DNA of 48,804 bases from Aromatoleum evansii (lineage in GTDB: Bacteria; Pseudomonadota; Gammaproteobacteria; Burkholderiales; Rhodocyclaceae). Position numbers and translations under genes: made by a program. A model generated the notes under the pieces. The model saw only the letters and a list, made by a program, of their open reading frames with translations, did no database searches and was not told where the DNA came from. The stretch is taken from positions 1-48,804 of the forward strand of contig NZ_WTVK01000041.1 in assembly GCF_012910805.1 (NCBI RefSeq), written 5' to 3'. Of the stretch, positions 24,117-33,858 are shown piece by piece. Within the stretch, counting starts at the first letter, position 1. The number at the start of each line of letters is the position of its first letter.

Positions 24117-24504
24117 GGTGATTCAGCCCGAAGGCTGGGCAGCGCCCAAAGGGTATTCGAACGGCATCGAGGCGCGCGGCCGCCAGATCTTCGTCGGCGG
24201 CCAGATCGGTTGGGATGCCGAGTGCCGCTTTCCGAGCGACGATCTCGTGCAGCAGGTCTTCCTCGCGCTGAAGAACGCGATCGACGTCGTCCGTTGCGCC
24301 GGCGGCGGACCCGAGTACGTCACGCGCATGACCTGGTACCTCGTCGACAAGAAGGAATACGCCGCCCGGCTGAAGGAGATCGGCCAGGTGTACCGCGAGG
24401 TAATGGGCCGCAATTTCCCGGCGATGACGGCGGTGCAGGTCGCCGATCTCGTCGAGGACGACGCGAAAGTCGAGATCGAGGTCACTGCGGTGATCCCGGA
24501 CTGA
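24106..24504 (+). CDS. RidA/YjgF family protein lacking the catalytic Arg
   Basis: This 132-residue protein has the RidA fold: GYSNG near residue 16, FVGGQIGWD (29-37), and the C-terminal [11 protein letters not shown] strand. Canonical RidA enamine/imine deaminases have an Arg in the PARSCVEV segment (Arg105 in E. coli/human numbering). Here that segment is PAMTAVQV with Met107, so it is not a standard 2-iminopropanoate deaminase. In this operon a role on the enamine ring intermediate (amino group release) is attractive, but the lost Arg means the chemistry must differ, or it has another substrate. The ATG at 24106 lies inside the end of the acyl-CoA dehydrogenase gene, after GAAGGAG. Confidence 0.88.
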   Translation: MVHKVIQPEGWAAPKGYSNGIEARGRQIFVGGQIGWDAECRFPSDDLVQQVFLALKNAIDVVRCAGGGPEYVTRMTWYLVDKKEYAARLKEIGQVYREVMGRNFPAMTAVQVADLVEDDAKVEIEVTAVIPD

Positions 24505-24541
24505 CCACCTGACAGCCAGAATTTTGCTTGAGCTCGAATTT

Positions 24542-24558
24542 ATTCATGAGTAAAGTAT
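24542..24558. promoter_or_regulatory. Candidate MarR autoregulatory operator
   Basis: ATTCATGAGTAAAGTAT lies in the A+T-rich gap before the MarR gene and matches 12 of 17 positions of the sequence at 18755-18771 before the operon's first gene. MarR regulators usually bind their own promoter region. Confidence 0.35.
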
Positions 24559-24618
24559 TTTCACAGGTTCGCCCCACGCCGCGGCCGAACCCGATTGCCT
24601 TCACAACTCCGAGCCCGC

Positions 24619-25104
24619 ATGTCCACGCCAGCCACCGCCAGCCCCCCGACCGATGCACGCGCGGAAGAACACGAGGCGCTGCGCGTCTGGCTGCGCCTGC
24701 TGACCTGCACGAACCTCGTCGAGGCACAGCTGCGCACGCGGCTGCGGACGAGCTTCGAGTCGACGCTGCCGCGCTTCGACCTGATGGCGCAGCTCGACCG
24801 GCACCCGGAGGGGCTGAAGATGAGCGAACTGTCGCGCCTGCTGATGGTGACCGGCGGCAACGTGACCGGACTCACCGACAAGCTTGCCGAGGAAGGCCTC
24901 GTCGAGCGTCGCGACGATCCGCGCGACCGGCGCTCGTTCACGGTGATGCTGACGCCCGAGGGCAAGCGCCAGTTCGGCGCGATGGCGCACGAGCACGAAC
25001 AATGGGTCGTGGGGTTGTTTGCCGGGCTCGATCATGCGGAGAAGCGGCAGATGCTCAAGCTGCTAGACCGCTTGAAGGTGCATCTCTCGACGATCTCCGA
25101 CTGA
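24619..25104 (+). CDS. MarR family regulator of the aminobenzoate cluster
   Basis: This 161-residue protein has the MarR winged helix-turn-helix: PRFDLMAQLDRHPEGLKMSELSR followed by the recognition helix GGNVTGLTDKLAEEGLVER and the wing DPRDRRSFTVMLT. MarR repressors of aromatic acid clusters typically respond to the aryl-CoA ester made by the ligase; that inducer is inferred here. It stands between the ring-attack genes and the ligase gene. The ATG at 24619 fits the family length better than the TTG at 24595. Confidence 0.87.
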   Translation: MSTPATASPPTDARAEEHEALRVWLRLLTCTNLVEAQLRTRLRTSFESTLPRFDLMAQLDRHPEGLKMSELSRLLMVTGGNVTGLTDKLAEEGLVERRDDPRDRRSFTVMLTPEGKRQFGAMAHEHEQWVVGLFAGLDHAEKRQMLKLLDRLKVHLSTISD

Positions 25105-25261
25105 GGGGTGGTGCGCTGGCGGGCGCGCCCCCGCCGCAACGGAAGAGAAGCGGAGCAGCCCAGCCGGCTGCCGCGCCCGCTCGTCCCCCCATCGTGGGGG
25201 GCCGCAGGGCGTCTGCAAACCGTCACCATTTTGAATTCACGCCACCTGGGGAGATGCCATC

Positions 25262-26890
25262 GTGACCAGTCACGTCGATACTTTCGCCCGCGACCGCCTG
25301 CCGCCGCCCGAGCTGCAGCCGGAATTCCTGTTCGATCTGCCATCGCTGCAGTTTCCGCCGCTGATGAACTGCGCGGCCGAGCTGCTCGACCGCCGCGTCG
25401 TCGCCGGCGACGGCGAGCGCGTCTGCCTGCGTGCGCCCGGCGGGCTGCGCTGGACATACGGTGACCTCCTTGCCAACGCGAATCGCATCGCGAACGTCCT
25501 CGTGCGTGAGCTCGGCATCGTGCCGGGCAATCGCGTGCTGCTGCGCGGGCCGAACAGCCCGATGCTGGTTGCATGCTGGTTCGCGGTGGTGAAGGCCGGT
25601 GCGATCGCGGTCACGACGATGCCGCTGCTGCGCGCGAAGGAGCTCGGGCAGATCCTCGACAAGGGCCGCGTCACGCATGCGCTGTGTGCGCAGGCACTGC
25701 GCGGCGAACTCGACGCAGCGGCTGCGGCCCGTCCCTTCGTCGCGCACGTGGTCTCTTTCGGCGACCCGTCCGGCGCGGGCCTCGAAGCGGCCATGGCGCG
25801 TCAGCCCGAGCAGTTCGACAACGTCGCGACCGCAGTCGACGACACCTGCATCCTCGCCTTCACGTCGGGCACCACCGGTCAGCCGAAGGCGACGATGCAT
25901 TTCCACCGCGACGTCATCGCCGCCTGCCGCTGCTGGCCGCCGCACGTGCTGCGGCCGCAAGCCGACGACGTGTTCATCGGCAGCCCGCCGCTTGCCTTCA
26001 CCTTCGGACTCGGCGGCCTGGTGCTGTTCCCGATGAGCGTCGGCGCCGCGATCGTGCTGCTCGAGCAGGCATCTCCGCCGCAGCTGCTCGATGCGATCCG
26101 CGAGTTCGGCGCGACGATCCTGTTCACCGCACCGACCTCCTATCGCGCGATGGCCGAGGGTGCGCGCGAGCGGCGGCTCGGTGCGCCGTACGGCGGGTCG
26201 CTCGTGAAATGCGTGTCGGCGGGCGAGGTGCTGCCGGCCGCGACGCGCGAGTTGTGGAAGGACGCGACCGGCATCGAGATCATCGACGGCATCGGCGCGA
26301 CCGAGATGTTCCACATCTTCATCTCTGCCGACGAGGAGCACGCGCGCCCCGGCGCGACCGGTACCGTGGTGCCGGGCTATCGTGCGGAAATCGTCGACGA
26401 CGAGGGCCGCGAATTGCCCGCCGGCACCGTGGGGCGGCTCGCAGTGAAAGGGCCGACCGGCTGCCGCTACCTCGACGATTCGCGCCAGCGCAACTACGTC
26501 AGGGACGGCTGGAACTACACCGGCGACGCGTACTACATGGATGCCGACGGCTATTTCCACTACCAGTCGCGGCTCGACGACATGATCGTGTCGGCCGGCT
26601 ACAACATCGGCGCGCCGGAAGTGGAGGATGCGCTGATGCAGCATCCCGCGGTCGCCGAATGCGCGGTCATCGGCGTGCCCGACGAGGAGCGCGGGCAGAT
26701 CGTCAAGGCCTTCGTCGTGCCGCGGCCCGGACTCGGGGCAGGGGAGATGCTCGTGCGCGAGCTGCAGGACTTCGTCAAGCGCACGATCGCGCCGTACAAA
26801 TATCCGCGTGCAATCGAATTCCGCGATTCGCTGCCGCGCACCGAGACCGGCAAGCTGCAGCGCTTCCGCCTGCGCGAGGGGAAACCCTGA
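25262..26890 (+). CDS. abmG: 2-aminobenzoate/benzoate-type CoA ligase
   Basis: This 542-residue AMP-forming ligase belongs to the benzoate-CoA ligase family. It has the P-loop TSGTTGQPKATMHF (about 199), the GATEMFHIF A5-type segment, GDAYYMDADGYFHYQSR and the catalytic Lys motif TGKLQRF near the C terminus. Benzoate-family features such as PPLAFTFGLGG are clear. It would activate 2-aminobenzoate to its CoA ester for the fused monooxygenase/reductase. Benzoate or a related acid cannot be ruled out from sequence alone. The start is GTG at 25262, after GGGGAGATGCC. Confidence 0.85.
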   Translation: MTSHVDTFARDRLPPPELQPEFLFDLPSLQFPPLMNCAAELLDRRVVAGDGERVCLRAPGGLRWTYGDLLANANRIANVLVRELGIVPGNRVLLRGPNSPMLVACWFAVVKAGAIAVTTMPLLRAKELGQILDKGRVTHALCAQALRGELDAAAAARPFVAHVVSFGDPSGAGLEAAMARQPEQFDNVATAVDDTCILAFTSGTTGQPKATMHFHRDVIAACRCWPPHVLRPQADDVFIGSPPLAFTFGLGGLVLFPMSVGAAIVLLEQASPPQLLDAIREFGATILFTAPTSYRAMAEGARERRLGAPYGGSLVKCVSAGEVLPAATRELWKDATGIEIIDGIGATEMFHIFISADEEHARPGATGTVVPGYRAEIVDDEGRELPAGTVGRLAVKGPTGCRYLDDSRQRNYVRDGWNYTGDAYYMDADGYFHYQSRLDDMIVSAGYNIGAPEVEDALMQHPAVAECAVIGVPDEERGQIVKAFVVPRPGLGAGEMLVRELQDFVKRTIAPYKYPRAIEFRDSLPRTETGKLQRFRLREGKP

Positions 26891-26974
26891 TACCGGCAAT
26901 CGCCGGATACGAAAATCATAGCTTTCCGCAGTTGCCGTTTGACGCGAACACACCAATAACCGGAGGAGACGAGA

Positions 26975-28150
26975 ATGACCAGGAAGAACGGAGCCGAAGT
27001 GGTCCGCTGCATCGCCGCCGTAGCGCTCGGCGCGCTGACGCTCGGTGCGGCGCAGGCGGCCGAGAAGGTCAAGGTCGGGCTGATGCTGCCCTACACGGGA
27101 ACCTATGCCGCGCTCGGCACCGCGATCACGAACGGCTTCAAGCAGTACGTCGCGGAGCAGGGCGGAACACTCGGCGGGCGCGAGGTCGAGTATTTCGTCG
27201 TCGATGACGAGTCCGATCCGGCCAAGGCGACCGAGAACGCCTCCAAGCTCGTCAAGCGCGACAACGTAGACGTGCTCGTCGGCACCGTGCACTCGGGCGT
27301 GGCGCTGGCGATGGCCAAGGTCGCGCGTGACACCAAGACGCTGCTGATCGTCCCCAACGCCGGCGCCGACGAGCTCACCGGCCCGCTGTGCGCGCCGAAC
27401 GTGTTCCGCACCTCGTTCACCAACTGGCAGCCCGCGTACGGCATGGGCAAGGTCGCGGCCGAGCGCGGACACAAGAACGTCGTCACGCTGACGTGGAAGT
27501 ACGCGGCCGGCGAACAGGCGGCCGGCGGCTTCAAGGAGGCTTTCGAGAAGGCGGGTGGCAAGGTCGCGAAGGAACTCTATCTGCCATTCCCGAACGTCGA
27601 ATTCCAGGCATACCTGACCGAGATCGCGAACCTGAAGCCCGACGCGGTGTTCGTGTTCTTCGCCGGCGGAGGGGCCGCCAAGTTCGTCAAGGACTACGAT
27701 GCGGCGGGCCTGAAGAAGGCGATCCCGCTATACGCGTCGGGTTTCCTCACCGACGGCACGCTCGATGCGATGGGAGGCGCGGGCGAAGGCCTGCTGACGA
27801 CGCTGCATTACGCCGACGGCCTGACCAACGCGAAGGACACGGCCTTCCGCAACAAGTACGCGACGACCTACAAGATGCAGCCCGACGTGTATGCGGTGCA
27901 GGGCTACGACGCCGCCCAGCTCCTGCGCACGGGGCTGGACGTGGTGAAGGGCGGCAAGCTCGACCAGCCGACGATGATCAAGGCGATGGAAGCTGCGAAG
28001 ATCGACAGCCCGCGCGGCGCCTTCACGCTGTCGAAGGCGCACAACCCGGTGCAGGACATCTACCTGCGCAAGGCCGAAGGCCGCGACAACAAGCTCGTCG
28101 GCGTCGCCGAGAAGGCGCTTGCCGATCCGGCGCGCGGCTGCCGGATGTAA
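26975..28150 (+). CDS. ABC transporter periplasmic binding protein (LivJ type)
   Basis: This 391-residue protein has a Sec signal peptide (about 1-28, AAQA) and a branched-chain-amino-acid-type periplasmic binding fold (VKVGLMLPYTGTYAALG, LVGTVHSGVALAM). Relatives next to aromatic operons bind aromatic acids. No permease or ATPase gene follows in this window. A GGAGGA ribosome site precedes the ATG. It is the last gene of the operon, before a terminator. Confidence 0.88.
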   Translation: MTRKNGAEVVRCIAAVALGALTLGAAQAAEKVKVGLMLPYTGTYAALGTAITNGFKQYVAEQGGTLGGREVEYFVVDDESDPAKATENASKLVKRDNVDVLVGTVHSGVALAMAKVARDTKTLLIVPNAGADELTGPLCAPNVFRTSFTNWQPAYGMGKVAAERGHKNVVTLTWKYAAGEQAAGGFKEAFEKAGGKVAKELYLPFPNVEFQAYLTEIANLKPDAVFVFFAGGGAAKFVKDYDAAGLKKAIPLYASGFLTDGTLDAMGGAGEGLLTTLHYADGLTNAKDTAFRNKYATTYKMQPDVYAVQGYDAAQLLRTGLDVVKGGKLDQPTMIKAMEAAKIDSPRGAFTLSKAHNPVQDIYLRKAEGRDNKLVGVAEKALADPARGCRM

Positions 28151-28173
28151 GGCATCGGACGGTCTAGGCGAGG

Positions 28174-28199
28174 AAGGGGGCGCACGCCCCCTTTTCATT
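28174..28199 (+). terminator. Rho-independent terminator of the aminobenzoate operon
   Basis: A perfect GC-rich stem AAGGGGGCG / CGCCCCCTT with a tiny loop is followed by TTCATTT, 24 bases after the binding-protein stop. Confidence 0.85.
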
Positions 28200-28220
28200 T
28201 GCGGGGGCGGTCCGCGAGCC

Positions 28221-28310
28221 GTAGGGCGGATGAGCCGAAGGCGTAATCCGCCGCATGGCGGTGCACGACGGGCGGCATTCGGCGGAAGGCGCTTCGCTTT
28301 TCCGCCCTAC
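28221..28310 (+). repeat. Palindromic dispersed repeat, copy 1
   Basis: This 90-bp element begins GTAGGGCGGATGAGCC and ends with CGCTTTTCCGCCCTAC, so its ends GTAGGGCGGA/TCCGCCCTAC are inverted repeats. A second copy in opposite orientation lies at 30863-30939. The element resembles short REP- or MITE-like intergenic repeats. It carries no gene. Confidence 0.85.
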
Positions 28311-28337
28311 GAGTTGTGCGATTGCCTGATCGGCGGT

Positions 28338-29486
28338 CTATTTCGCGAGCGTCCAGTTGCCGTCCCTGACGGCGATGAGCACGCGGCCACGCTCGTCGAA
28401 GCCGCTGTGGTCGGACGCGCTCATGTTGTACACGCCCTGCGTGCCGACCAGCTCGCGGGTCTGCTCGAGGCTGTCGCGCAGCGCCGCGCGGAACTCCTTC
28501 GTGCCGGGTTTGGCGACCTTCGCCGCGGCGGGGATCGCCTGCTGCAGCAGGAGGCCGGCGTCGAAGACGTTGGCGCCGAAGGTTGCCGGCTTCGTGCCGT
28601 TCGCCTTCTCGTAGGCGGCGATGTAGTCGGCGGCGATCTTCTTCGACGGGTGGTTGTCGGCGATCTCCGGCAGCACCAGCATGAGGCTCGCGGCGAGGAC
28701 CGTGCCTTCGACCTTCTTGCCGCCGAGCTTGAGGAAGTCGGGCAGCGCGGCGCCGTGGGTCTGGTAGACCTGCCCCTTGTAGCCCTGCTCGACGAGCGTC
28801 GTCTGCGGCAGCACCGCCGGCCCGCCGGCGGCGGCGACGAGCACCGCGTCGGGCCGGGCGCCGAGGATCTTCAGGCTCTGGCCGGTGACCGACGCATCCT
28901 GGCGCTGGAAGCGCTCGTTGGCGACGATCTGGATGCCGTTCTTGTCGGCGAGTCCCGAGAACACCTTGTACCAGTTCTCGCCGTAGGGGTCGCCGACGCC
29001 GATGAAGCCGACCGTCTTCACGCCGGACTTCACCATGTGCTCGACGAGCGCGCGGGCGATGATGTCGTCGTTCTGGGTGGTCTTGAACACCCACTTCTTC
29101 TTGTCGTCCATCGGCGTGACCACCGCCGCGGTGCCGACCGGCGCGAGCAGCGGCACGCCCGCCTCGGCGACGAACTGGATCACGCCCATCGCGTTGGGCG
29201 AGCCGGACGGGCCGATGATCGCATCGACGTTCTGCTCCGAGATCAGTTTCTTCACCGCCGTGACGGAAGCGGTCGGGTCGCTCGCGTCGTCGAGCGCGAT
29301 GTACTCGACCGAGAGATCGCCGATCTTCGCCGGCAGCAGCGGCACGGTGTTTTTCTGCGGGATGCCCACCAGCGCGGTCGGGCCGGTCGCCGATGACACG
29401 ACGCCGATCCTGACCTGGGCGTTTGCCGACAGCGCTGCCGCCAGCGCGAGGCCGGACAGCACCACTCGAATGCTTAGCATCTTCAT
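28338..29486 (-). CDS. ABC transporter periplasmic binding protein, second copy type
   Basis: This 382-residue protein has a signal peptide (cleavage after ANA, about residue 23) and a LivJ-type ligand-binding fold (VRIGVVSSATGPTALVG, IIGPSGSPNAMGVIQ). It is only distantly similar to the binding protein at 26975-28150. It is the last gene of the minus-strand catabolic unit and probably captures that unit's substrate. GGAGA lies before the ATG at 29486. No matching permease or ATPase genes are in the window. Confidence 0.87.
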   Translation of the reverse strand: MKMLSIRVVLSGLALAAALSANAQVRIGVVSSATGPTALVGIPQKNTVPLLPAKIGDLSVEYIALDDASDPTASVTAVKKLISEQNVDAIIGPSGSPNAMGVIQFVAEAGVPLLAPVGTAAVVTPMDDKKKWVFKTTQNDDIIARALVEHMVKSGVKTVGFIGVGDPYGENWYKVFSGLADKNGIQIVANERFQRQDASVTGQSLKILGARPDAVLVAAAGGPAVLPQTTLVEQGYKGQVYQTHGAALPDFLKLGGKKVEGTVLAASLMLVLPEIADNHPSKKIAADYIAAYEKANGTKPATFGANVFDAGLLLQQAIPAAAKVAKPGTKEFRAALRDSLEQTRELVGTQGVYNMSASDHSGFDERGRVLIAVRDGNWTLAK

Positions 29487-29641
29487 GTTCCGATGTCTCC
29501 TACGGTATGAACCACAAGGACTTCTTGTCCCGCGCGGATCGGGGCCGCGCGCTCCTCTCGCCGTCGATGGTTTCCGGGTTTCGTGAATCGAAGGCGGCGC
29601 CCCTCCCGGTGGGGCGCCGCATGACGGTCCGGCGCCTCCTG

Positions 29642-30838
29642 TCAGCCCGCGACGATCCCGCGTGCGTGCAGCATCGCGATCTCGTCGTCGCTGCAGCCGG
29701 CCTCGCGCAGCACGGCGTCCGTGTGCTGGCCATAGCGCGGCGGAAACGGTAGTTCACCGCGTTCGGCCGCGGCGACGTCGACCGCCATCGGCTGCATATG
29801 CACGACCTTGCCGCCCGGCATCCGCGTCGTCGTCAGGCGCCGGCGGATCGCGTCCATGTCGCGCACCGCCGGGATGTCGTGGATCGGCGCGTGCGGGATC
29901 GTCGCATCGCGGAAATCCGCGGCGATCCCGGCAGTCGGATAGCGGCTCGTGACCGCGGCGACGTCACGGTGGATCGCGTCGCGCTCACGATGCCGGCCTT
30001 CATTCGTGGCGCGGGCGGCGTTGCCGATCGACGCGAACTTCGGGATCTCGGAGAGGCGCTTCCACTGCACGTCGCTGCCGATGGCCATGTAGATGAAGCC
30101 GTCGGCGGTCGGATAGACGTTGGTCGGGATGAACTTGCGGTGCTCGTTGCCGCAGCGCGTGATCTCGGCCGGCTGGCAGTCGAAATCGAGCAGCGGCAGC
30201 GTCGTGATCAGCCACGAGGCGGCGGCCTGCAGCATCGACACGTCGATCCGCGTGCCCTTGCCGCTCTCGGCGCGTTCGAGGAGCGCCATCATCACGTTGG
30301 CGTAGACCTCGTCGCCCGCCTTGAGGTCGATGACCGGCACGCCGGCGAGCGTCGGGGGGCCGTCGGCGGGGCCGGTGAGCTCCATGTAGCCCGCCATCGC
30401 CTGGATCACCGGGTCGTAGCCCGGCGCGTCCGGGTAGTCCGGGCCCATCGCCGAGATGCCGGCCCAGATCAGATCCGGCTTCGCCGCGGCGAGCGTCTCG
30501 TAGTCGATGCCGAGTTGCCGGTAGCGGCGCGGCACGGTGTTGCAGCAGAAGACGTCGACGTCGAGTTCGACGAGGAGGCGCCTGAGCAGCGCCTGGCCCT
30601 CGGGCGCCTTCAGGTTCAGCGCGATCGCCTCCTTGCCGACGTTGGGCGCGATGAAATAGGTGCGCCGGTCGTCGTCGACGACCTTGCCGCCGATGTAGCG
30701 GTTCGGGTCGCCGGGCAGCCCGTCGCCGGCCGGGGTCGATTCGATGCGGATCACGCGCCAGCCGAGCTGCGCGAAGCGCAGCGTCGCGTAGGGCAGCGAC
30801 AGCGCCTGCTCCATCGAGAGAACGGTTCGCTTTTTCAT
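29642..30838 (-). CDS. CaiB/BaiF family CoA transferase
   Basis: This 398-residue protein is a class III CoA transferase: [14 protein letters not shown] at the N terminus, [25 protein letters not shown] where the family's catalytic Asp sits, and [11 protein letters not shown]. It moves CoA between acids, so it could charge the pathway substrate or shift CoA from an end product. It is preceded by the palindromic repeat at 30863-30939, which separates it from the molybdenum-enzyme genes upstream. The ATG at 30838 is the natural start; the repeat would otherwise be inside the frame. The ribosome binding site is weak. Confidence 0.88.
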   Translation of the reverse strand: MKKRTVLSMEQALSLPYATLRFAQLGWRVIRIESTPAGDGLPGDPNRYIGGKVVDDDRRTYFIAPNVGKEAIALNLKAPEGQALLRRLLVELDVDVFCCNTVPRRYRQLGIDYETLAAAKPDLIWAGISAMGPDYPDAPGYDPVIQAMAGYMELTGPADGPPTLAGVPVIDLKAGDEVYANVMMALLERAESGKGTRIDVSMLQAAASWLITTLPLLDFDCQPAEITRCGNEHRKFIPTNVYPTADGFIYMAIGSDVQWKRLSEIPKFASIGNAARATNEGRHRERDAIHRDVAAVTSRYPTAGIAADFRDATIPHAPIHDIPAVRDMDAIRRRLTTTRMPGGKVVHMQPMAVDVAAAERGELPFPPRYGQHTDAVLREAGCSDDEIAMLHARGIVAG

Positions 30839-30862
30839 GCGGGTTTCCACGGTTTCCAGAAC

Positions 30863-30939
30863 GTAGGGCGGAAAAGCGAAGCGCCTTCCGCCGAATGGCA
30901 TACGGCGGATAACGCCGCAGCGCGGCTCATCCGCCCTAC
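30863..30939 (-). repeat. Palindromic dispersed repeat, copy 2 (inverted)
   Basis: This 77-bp element is the reverse complement of the one at 28221-28310, 13 bp shorter in its middle, and nearly identical over the half ending ...CGCTTTTCCGCCCTAC. The pair flanks the second binding protein and the CoA transferase in inverted orientation, about 2.6 kb apart. Confidence 0.85.
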
Positions 30940-30962
30940 GGTTGCCCCATGGTGATCGACGC

Positions 30963-33371
30963 TCATGCCGGCTTCCACGCTTGCCAATGGGGTTTCGGCG
31001 TCGCGCCGCGCAGCGCCCGGTACACCGCCTCCGGCGTGAAGGGCAGGCCGAAGATGCGCACGCCCGTCGCGTTGTAGATCGCGTTCGCCGCTGCCGCGGC
31101 GATGCAGATCGACGGCGCCTCGCCGACCCCTTTCGCCCCTTGTGGGCCTTCGCCGTCCATCGACTCGACGAAGGTGATGTCCATCTCGGGGATCTCCGGC
31201 GCGGTCACGAGCTTGTAGTCGCGGAAGTTCGGGTTGCGCGTGACGCCGTTGTCGACGATCAGGTTCTCGGTCAGCGCGTAGCCCTGGCCCATGACGACGC
31301 CGCCTTCGATCTGGCCTTCGAGGCCGAGGCGGTTGAGCACGCGGCCGACGTCGTGCGTTCCGGTCACTTTGGTCATCTTCACGATGCCGGTGTCGGTGTC
31401 GACCTCGACCTCGACGACCTGCGCCGCCCACGCGTAGGCGGCCGACACGTCGCCCTTGAAGGCCTTGTCCTGATGCACGCTGGGCGGCTCGTAGTAGAAG
31501 GTCGTCATGACCAGCTCGGCCTTGTCGGAGAAGTGCAGGTTGCGCATCAGCCGCGCGAGTTCGACGAGCGGCTCGCCGGTCTCGGCAACGACGACGAAGC
31601 CGCCGCGCAGATCCAGCTCCGCCTCGTCGCAGCCGTGCTTCCTGGCCGCCGCCGCGAGGATCTTCGCCTTCGCCTTGCGCGCCGCCCCGATCGCCGAGTT
31701 GCCGGCGATGAAGGTCGTGCGGCTCGCGTGCACGCCGACGTCCCACGGCGTGATCGCGGTGTCGTTATTGACGACGGTGACCGCCGAGATCGGCAGCCCC
31801 AGCTCCTCGCACACGAGCTGCGACAGCACCGTCTCCGAGCCCTGGCCGATCTCGGATGCGCCGGTGATCAGCGTGACGTTGGCGAAGTCGTCGAGCTTCA
31901 GGATCGTGCCGCAGCCGTCCGACGGGTAGATCTTCGCGCCGCCGCCCACGTGCAGCATAGACGCGATGCCGATACCGCGCTTCACCGGTCCGCGCGCATT
32001 GCGGTTCGCGATGTTGTCGGCGTGCTTGCGGCGGTAGTCGCTGCGCTCGGCGGCGGTCGTCAGGCATTCCTTGAAGCCGCAGCTCTTGAACGTCATGCCC
32101 TGACCGGTGACTTCGCCTGCGTCCTGCGCGTTCTTCATGCGGAAGTCGAGCGGGTCCATGCCGATCCTCTCGGCCAGCATGTCCATGTGCTGCTCGATGG
32201 CGAAGGTCGCCTGCAGGTTGCCGTAGCCGCGGAACGAGCCGGCGTAGGGGTTGTTCGTGTAGACGACGGTCGTGTGGTAGTCGCAGGCCGGCACGCGGTA
32301 CAGCGACGAGAAGGTCTGCATCATCACGAACGGCGTCGTCGCGCCCCACGAGGTGTAGGCGCCGTTGTCGTGCAGCGTATGCACCTGGCGGAAGGTGAGC
32401 GTGCCGTCCTTCCTGCAGCCCGAGCGCAGCGTCAGCAGCACCGGCTGGCGCGTCGGCGAGGCGAGGAACTCTTCTTCGCGCGTGAACACCATCTTCACCG
32501 GGCGCTTCGCAGCGCGCGCGAGGAAGATGCAGATGACCTCGAAGGGGTAGATGTCGAGCTTGGAGCCGAATCCGCCACCGATCGGCGGCTGGATGATGCG
32601 CACGCGACTCGGATCGATGTTGAGGTACTCGGCGAACTCGCGCTTGTGCAGGAAAGGCACCTGCGTGTTCGAATACATCAGCAGGTTGCCCGACGCGTCG
32701 AATTCGGCGATGACGCCCGACACGCCCATGCAGCAGTGCGTCACGTAATGCAGCTGGAAGGTGTCCTCGACGACGACGTCGGATTCGGCCTCGGCCTGCG
32801 CGATGTCGCCGTGCGTGTAGTCGAAGCGCATCGCGATGTTGTCGGCCTTGCCCGCGAACGCGACCGGCGTCTTCGGCGGCAGAGATTTCGGCTGGCCGTC
32901 GGCGTCGAGCGGGGCAGGGTGGATCAGCGGCGCGCCGGGTTTTATCGCGTCTTCCGGACCGGCGATGATGGGCAGATCCTCGTATTCGACGCGGATCAGC
33001 TTCAGCGCCGCTTCGGCGATCTCGTCGCTGTCGGCGGCGACCGCGGCGATCTCGTCGCGCAGGCTGCGGACGCGCTCGCCCTTCAGCGGCAGGTGGTCGC
33101 GCGCGACGCCGATCGGCTGCTGGTTGGGCACGTCGGCGGCGGTCAGCACCACATGCACGCCGGGCAGCGCCTTCGCCGCTGACGTGTCGATGCTCTTGAT
33201 CTTCGCGTGCACGCGGCTCGAACGCAGGATCTTCGCGTGCAACATGCCGGGAACGACCATGTCCTGGATGTAGCGCGTCTTGCCGGCGGCCTTCTCGGGC
33301 GCGTCCTTCTTCTGGATCCGCTGGCCGATCAGGGATTCGGGCGCGATCACGGGTTTTTCAGCAACGTTCAT
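30963..33371 (-). CDS. Xanthine-dehydrogenase-family molybdopterin subunit
   Basis: This 802-residue protein is the large subunit of a molybdenum hydroxylase. It has the N-terminal domain [62 protein letters not shown] (molybdopterin binding) and the catalytic Glu near residue 751 in KGVGEAPSI. Such enzymes hydroxylate an activated C-H of a heterocycle, aldehyde or CoA-activated ring, or reductively remove an OH. The iron-sulfur and FAD subunits lie just upstream. The ATG at 33371 follows GAGGAG. A 4-hydroxybenzoyl-CoA reductase role is unlikely because the FAD subunit lacks the extra cluster. Substrate unknown. Confidence 0.9.
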   Translation of the reverse strand: MNVAEKPVIAPESLIGQRIQKKDAPEKAAGKTRYIQDMVVPGMLHAKILRSSRVHAKIKSIDTSAAKALPGVHVVLTAADVPNQQPIGVARDHLPLKGERVRSLRDEIAAVAADSDEIAEAALKLIRVEYEDLPIIAGPEDAIKPGAPLIHPAPLDADGQPKSLPPKTPVAFAGKADNIAMRFDYTHGDIAQAEAESDVVVEDTFQLHYVTHCCMGVSGVIAEFDASGNLLMYSNTQVPFLHKREFAEYLNIDPSRVRIIQPPIGGGFGSKLDIYPFEVICIFLARAAKRPVKMVFTREEEFLASPTRQPVLLTLRSGCRKDGTLTFRQVHTLHDNGAYTSWGATTPFVMMQTFSSLYRVPACDYHTTVVYTNNPYAGSFRGYGNLQATFAIEQHMDMLAERIGMDPLDFRMKNAQDAGEVTGQGMTFKSCGFKECLTTAAERSDYRRKHADNIANRNARGPVKRGIGIASMLHVGGGAKIYPSDGCGTILKLDDFANVTLITGASEIGQGSETVLSQLVCEELGLPISAVTVVNNDTAITPWDVGVHASRTTFIAGNSAIGAARKAKAKILAAAARKHGCDEAELDLRGGFVVVAETGEPLVELARLMRNLHFSDKAELVMTTFYYEPPSVHQDKAFKGDVSAAYAWAAQVVEVEVDTDTGIVKMTKVTGTHDVGRVLNRLGLEGQIEGGVVMGQGYALTENLIVDNGVTRNPNFRDYKLVTAPEIPEMDITFVESMDGEGPQGAKGVGEAPSICIAAAAANAIYNATGVRIFGLPFTPEAVYRALRGATPKPHWQAWKPA

Positions 33372-33384
33372 GCTGTCGTTCTCC

Positions 33385-33858
33385 TCATCGCCCGCCGCAG
33401 CAGGCGGACTCGACCGCATCGACGATCTTCTTGTAGCCGGTGCAGCGGCACAGATTGCCTTCGAGGCCACGCTTGATCGTCTCGGCGTCGGCGTCCGGAT
33501 GCGTGTCGAGAATGTGCGAGGCCTGCACGACCATGCCCGGCGTGCAGAAGCCGCACTGCACCGCGCCGTGCTCGACGAAGGCCTCGCGCAGCGCGTCGGC
33601 CTTCGGGTCGGCGGCGAGCCCCTCGATCGTGACGATGTCGCGGCCGTTGAAATCGACGGCGAACATCAGGCAGGAGTTGCGCGTCTCGCCATCGACGCGA
33701 ATCGTGCACGCGCCGCACTCGCCCTCGCCACAGCCGTACTTCGTGCCGGTGAGGCCGACGACGTCGCGCAGCATGTCGAGCGCGTTCATCGTGATGTCGA
33801 CGGTGACGCGCTTCCTGACGCCGTTCAGCGTGAATTCGATGTCATGCTTGAGCAACAT
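33385..33858 (-). CDS. 2Fe-2S subunit of the molybdenum hydroxylase
   Basis: This 157-residue protein holds both [2Fe-2S] sites of the xanthine-dehydrogenase family: the plant-type CGEGECGAC...C (about 43-63) and the second site QCGFCTPG and LCRCTGY. It carries electrons from the molybdenum centre to FAD. It overlaps the FAD subunit gene by 17 bases and ends 13 bases before the molybdenum subunit, so the three subunits are co-translated. Confidence 0.93.
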   Translation of the reverse strand: MLLKHDIEFTLNGVRKRVTVDITMNALDMLRDVVGLTGTKYGCGEGECGACTIRVDGETRNSCLMFAVDFNGRDIVTIEGLAADPKADALREAFVEHGAVQCGFCTPGMVVQASHILDTHPDADAETIKRGLEGNLCRCTGYKKIVDAVESACCGGR

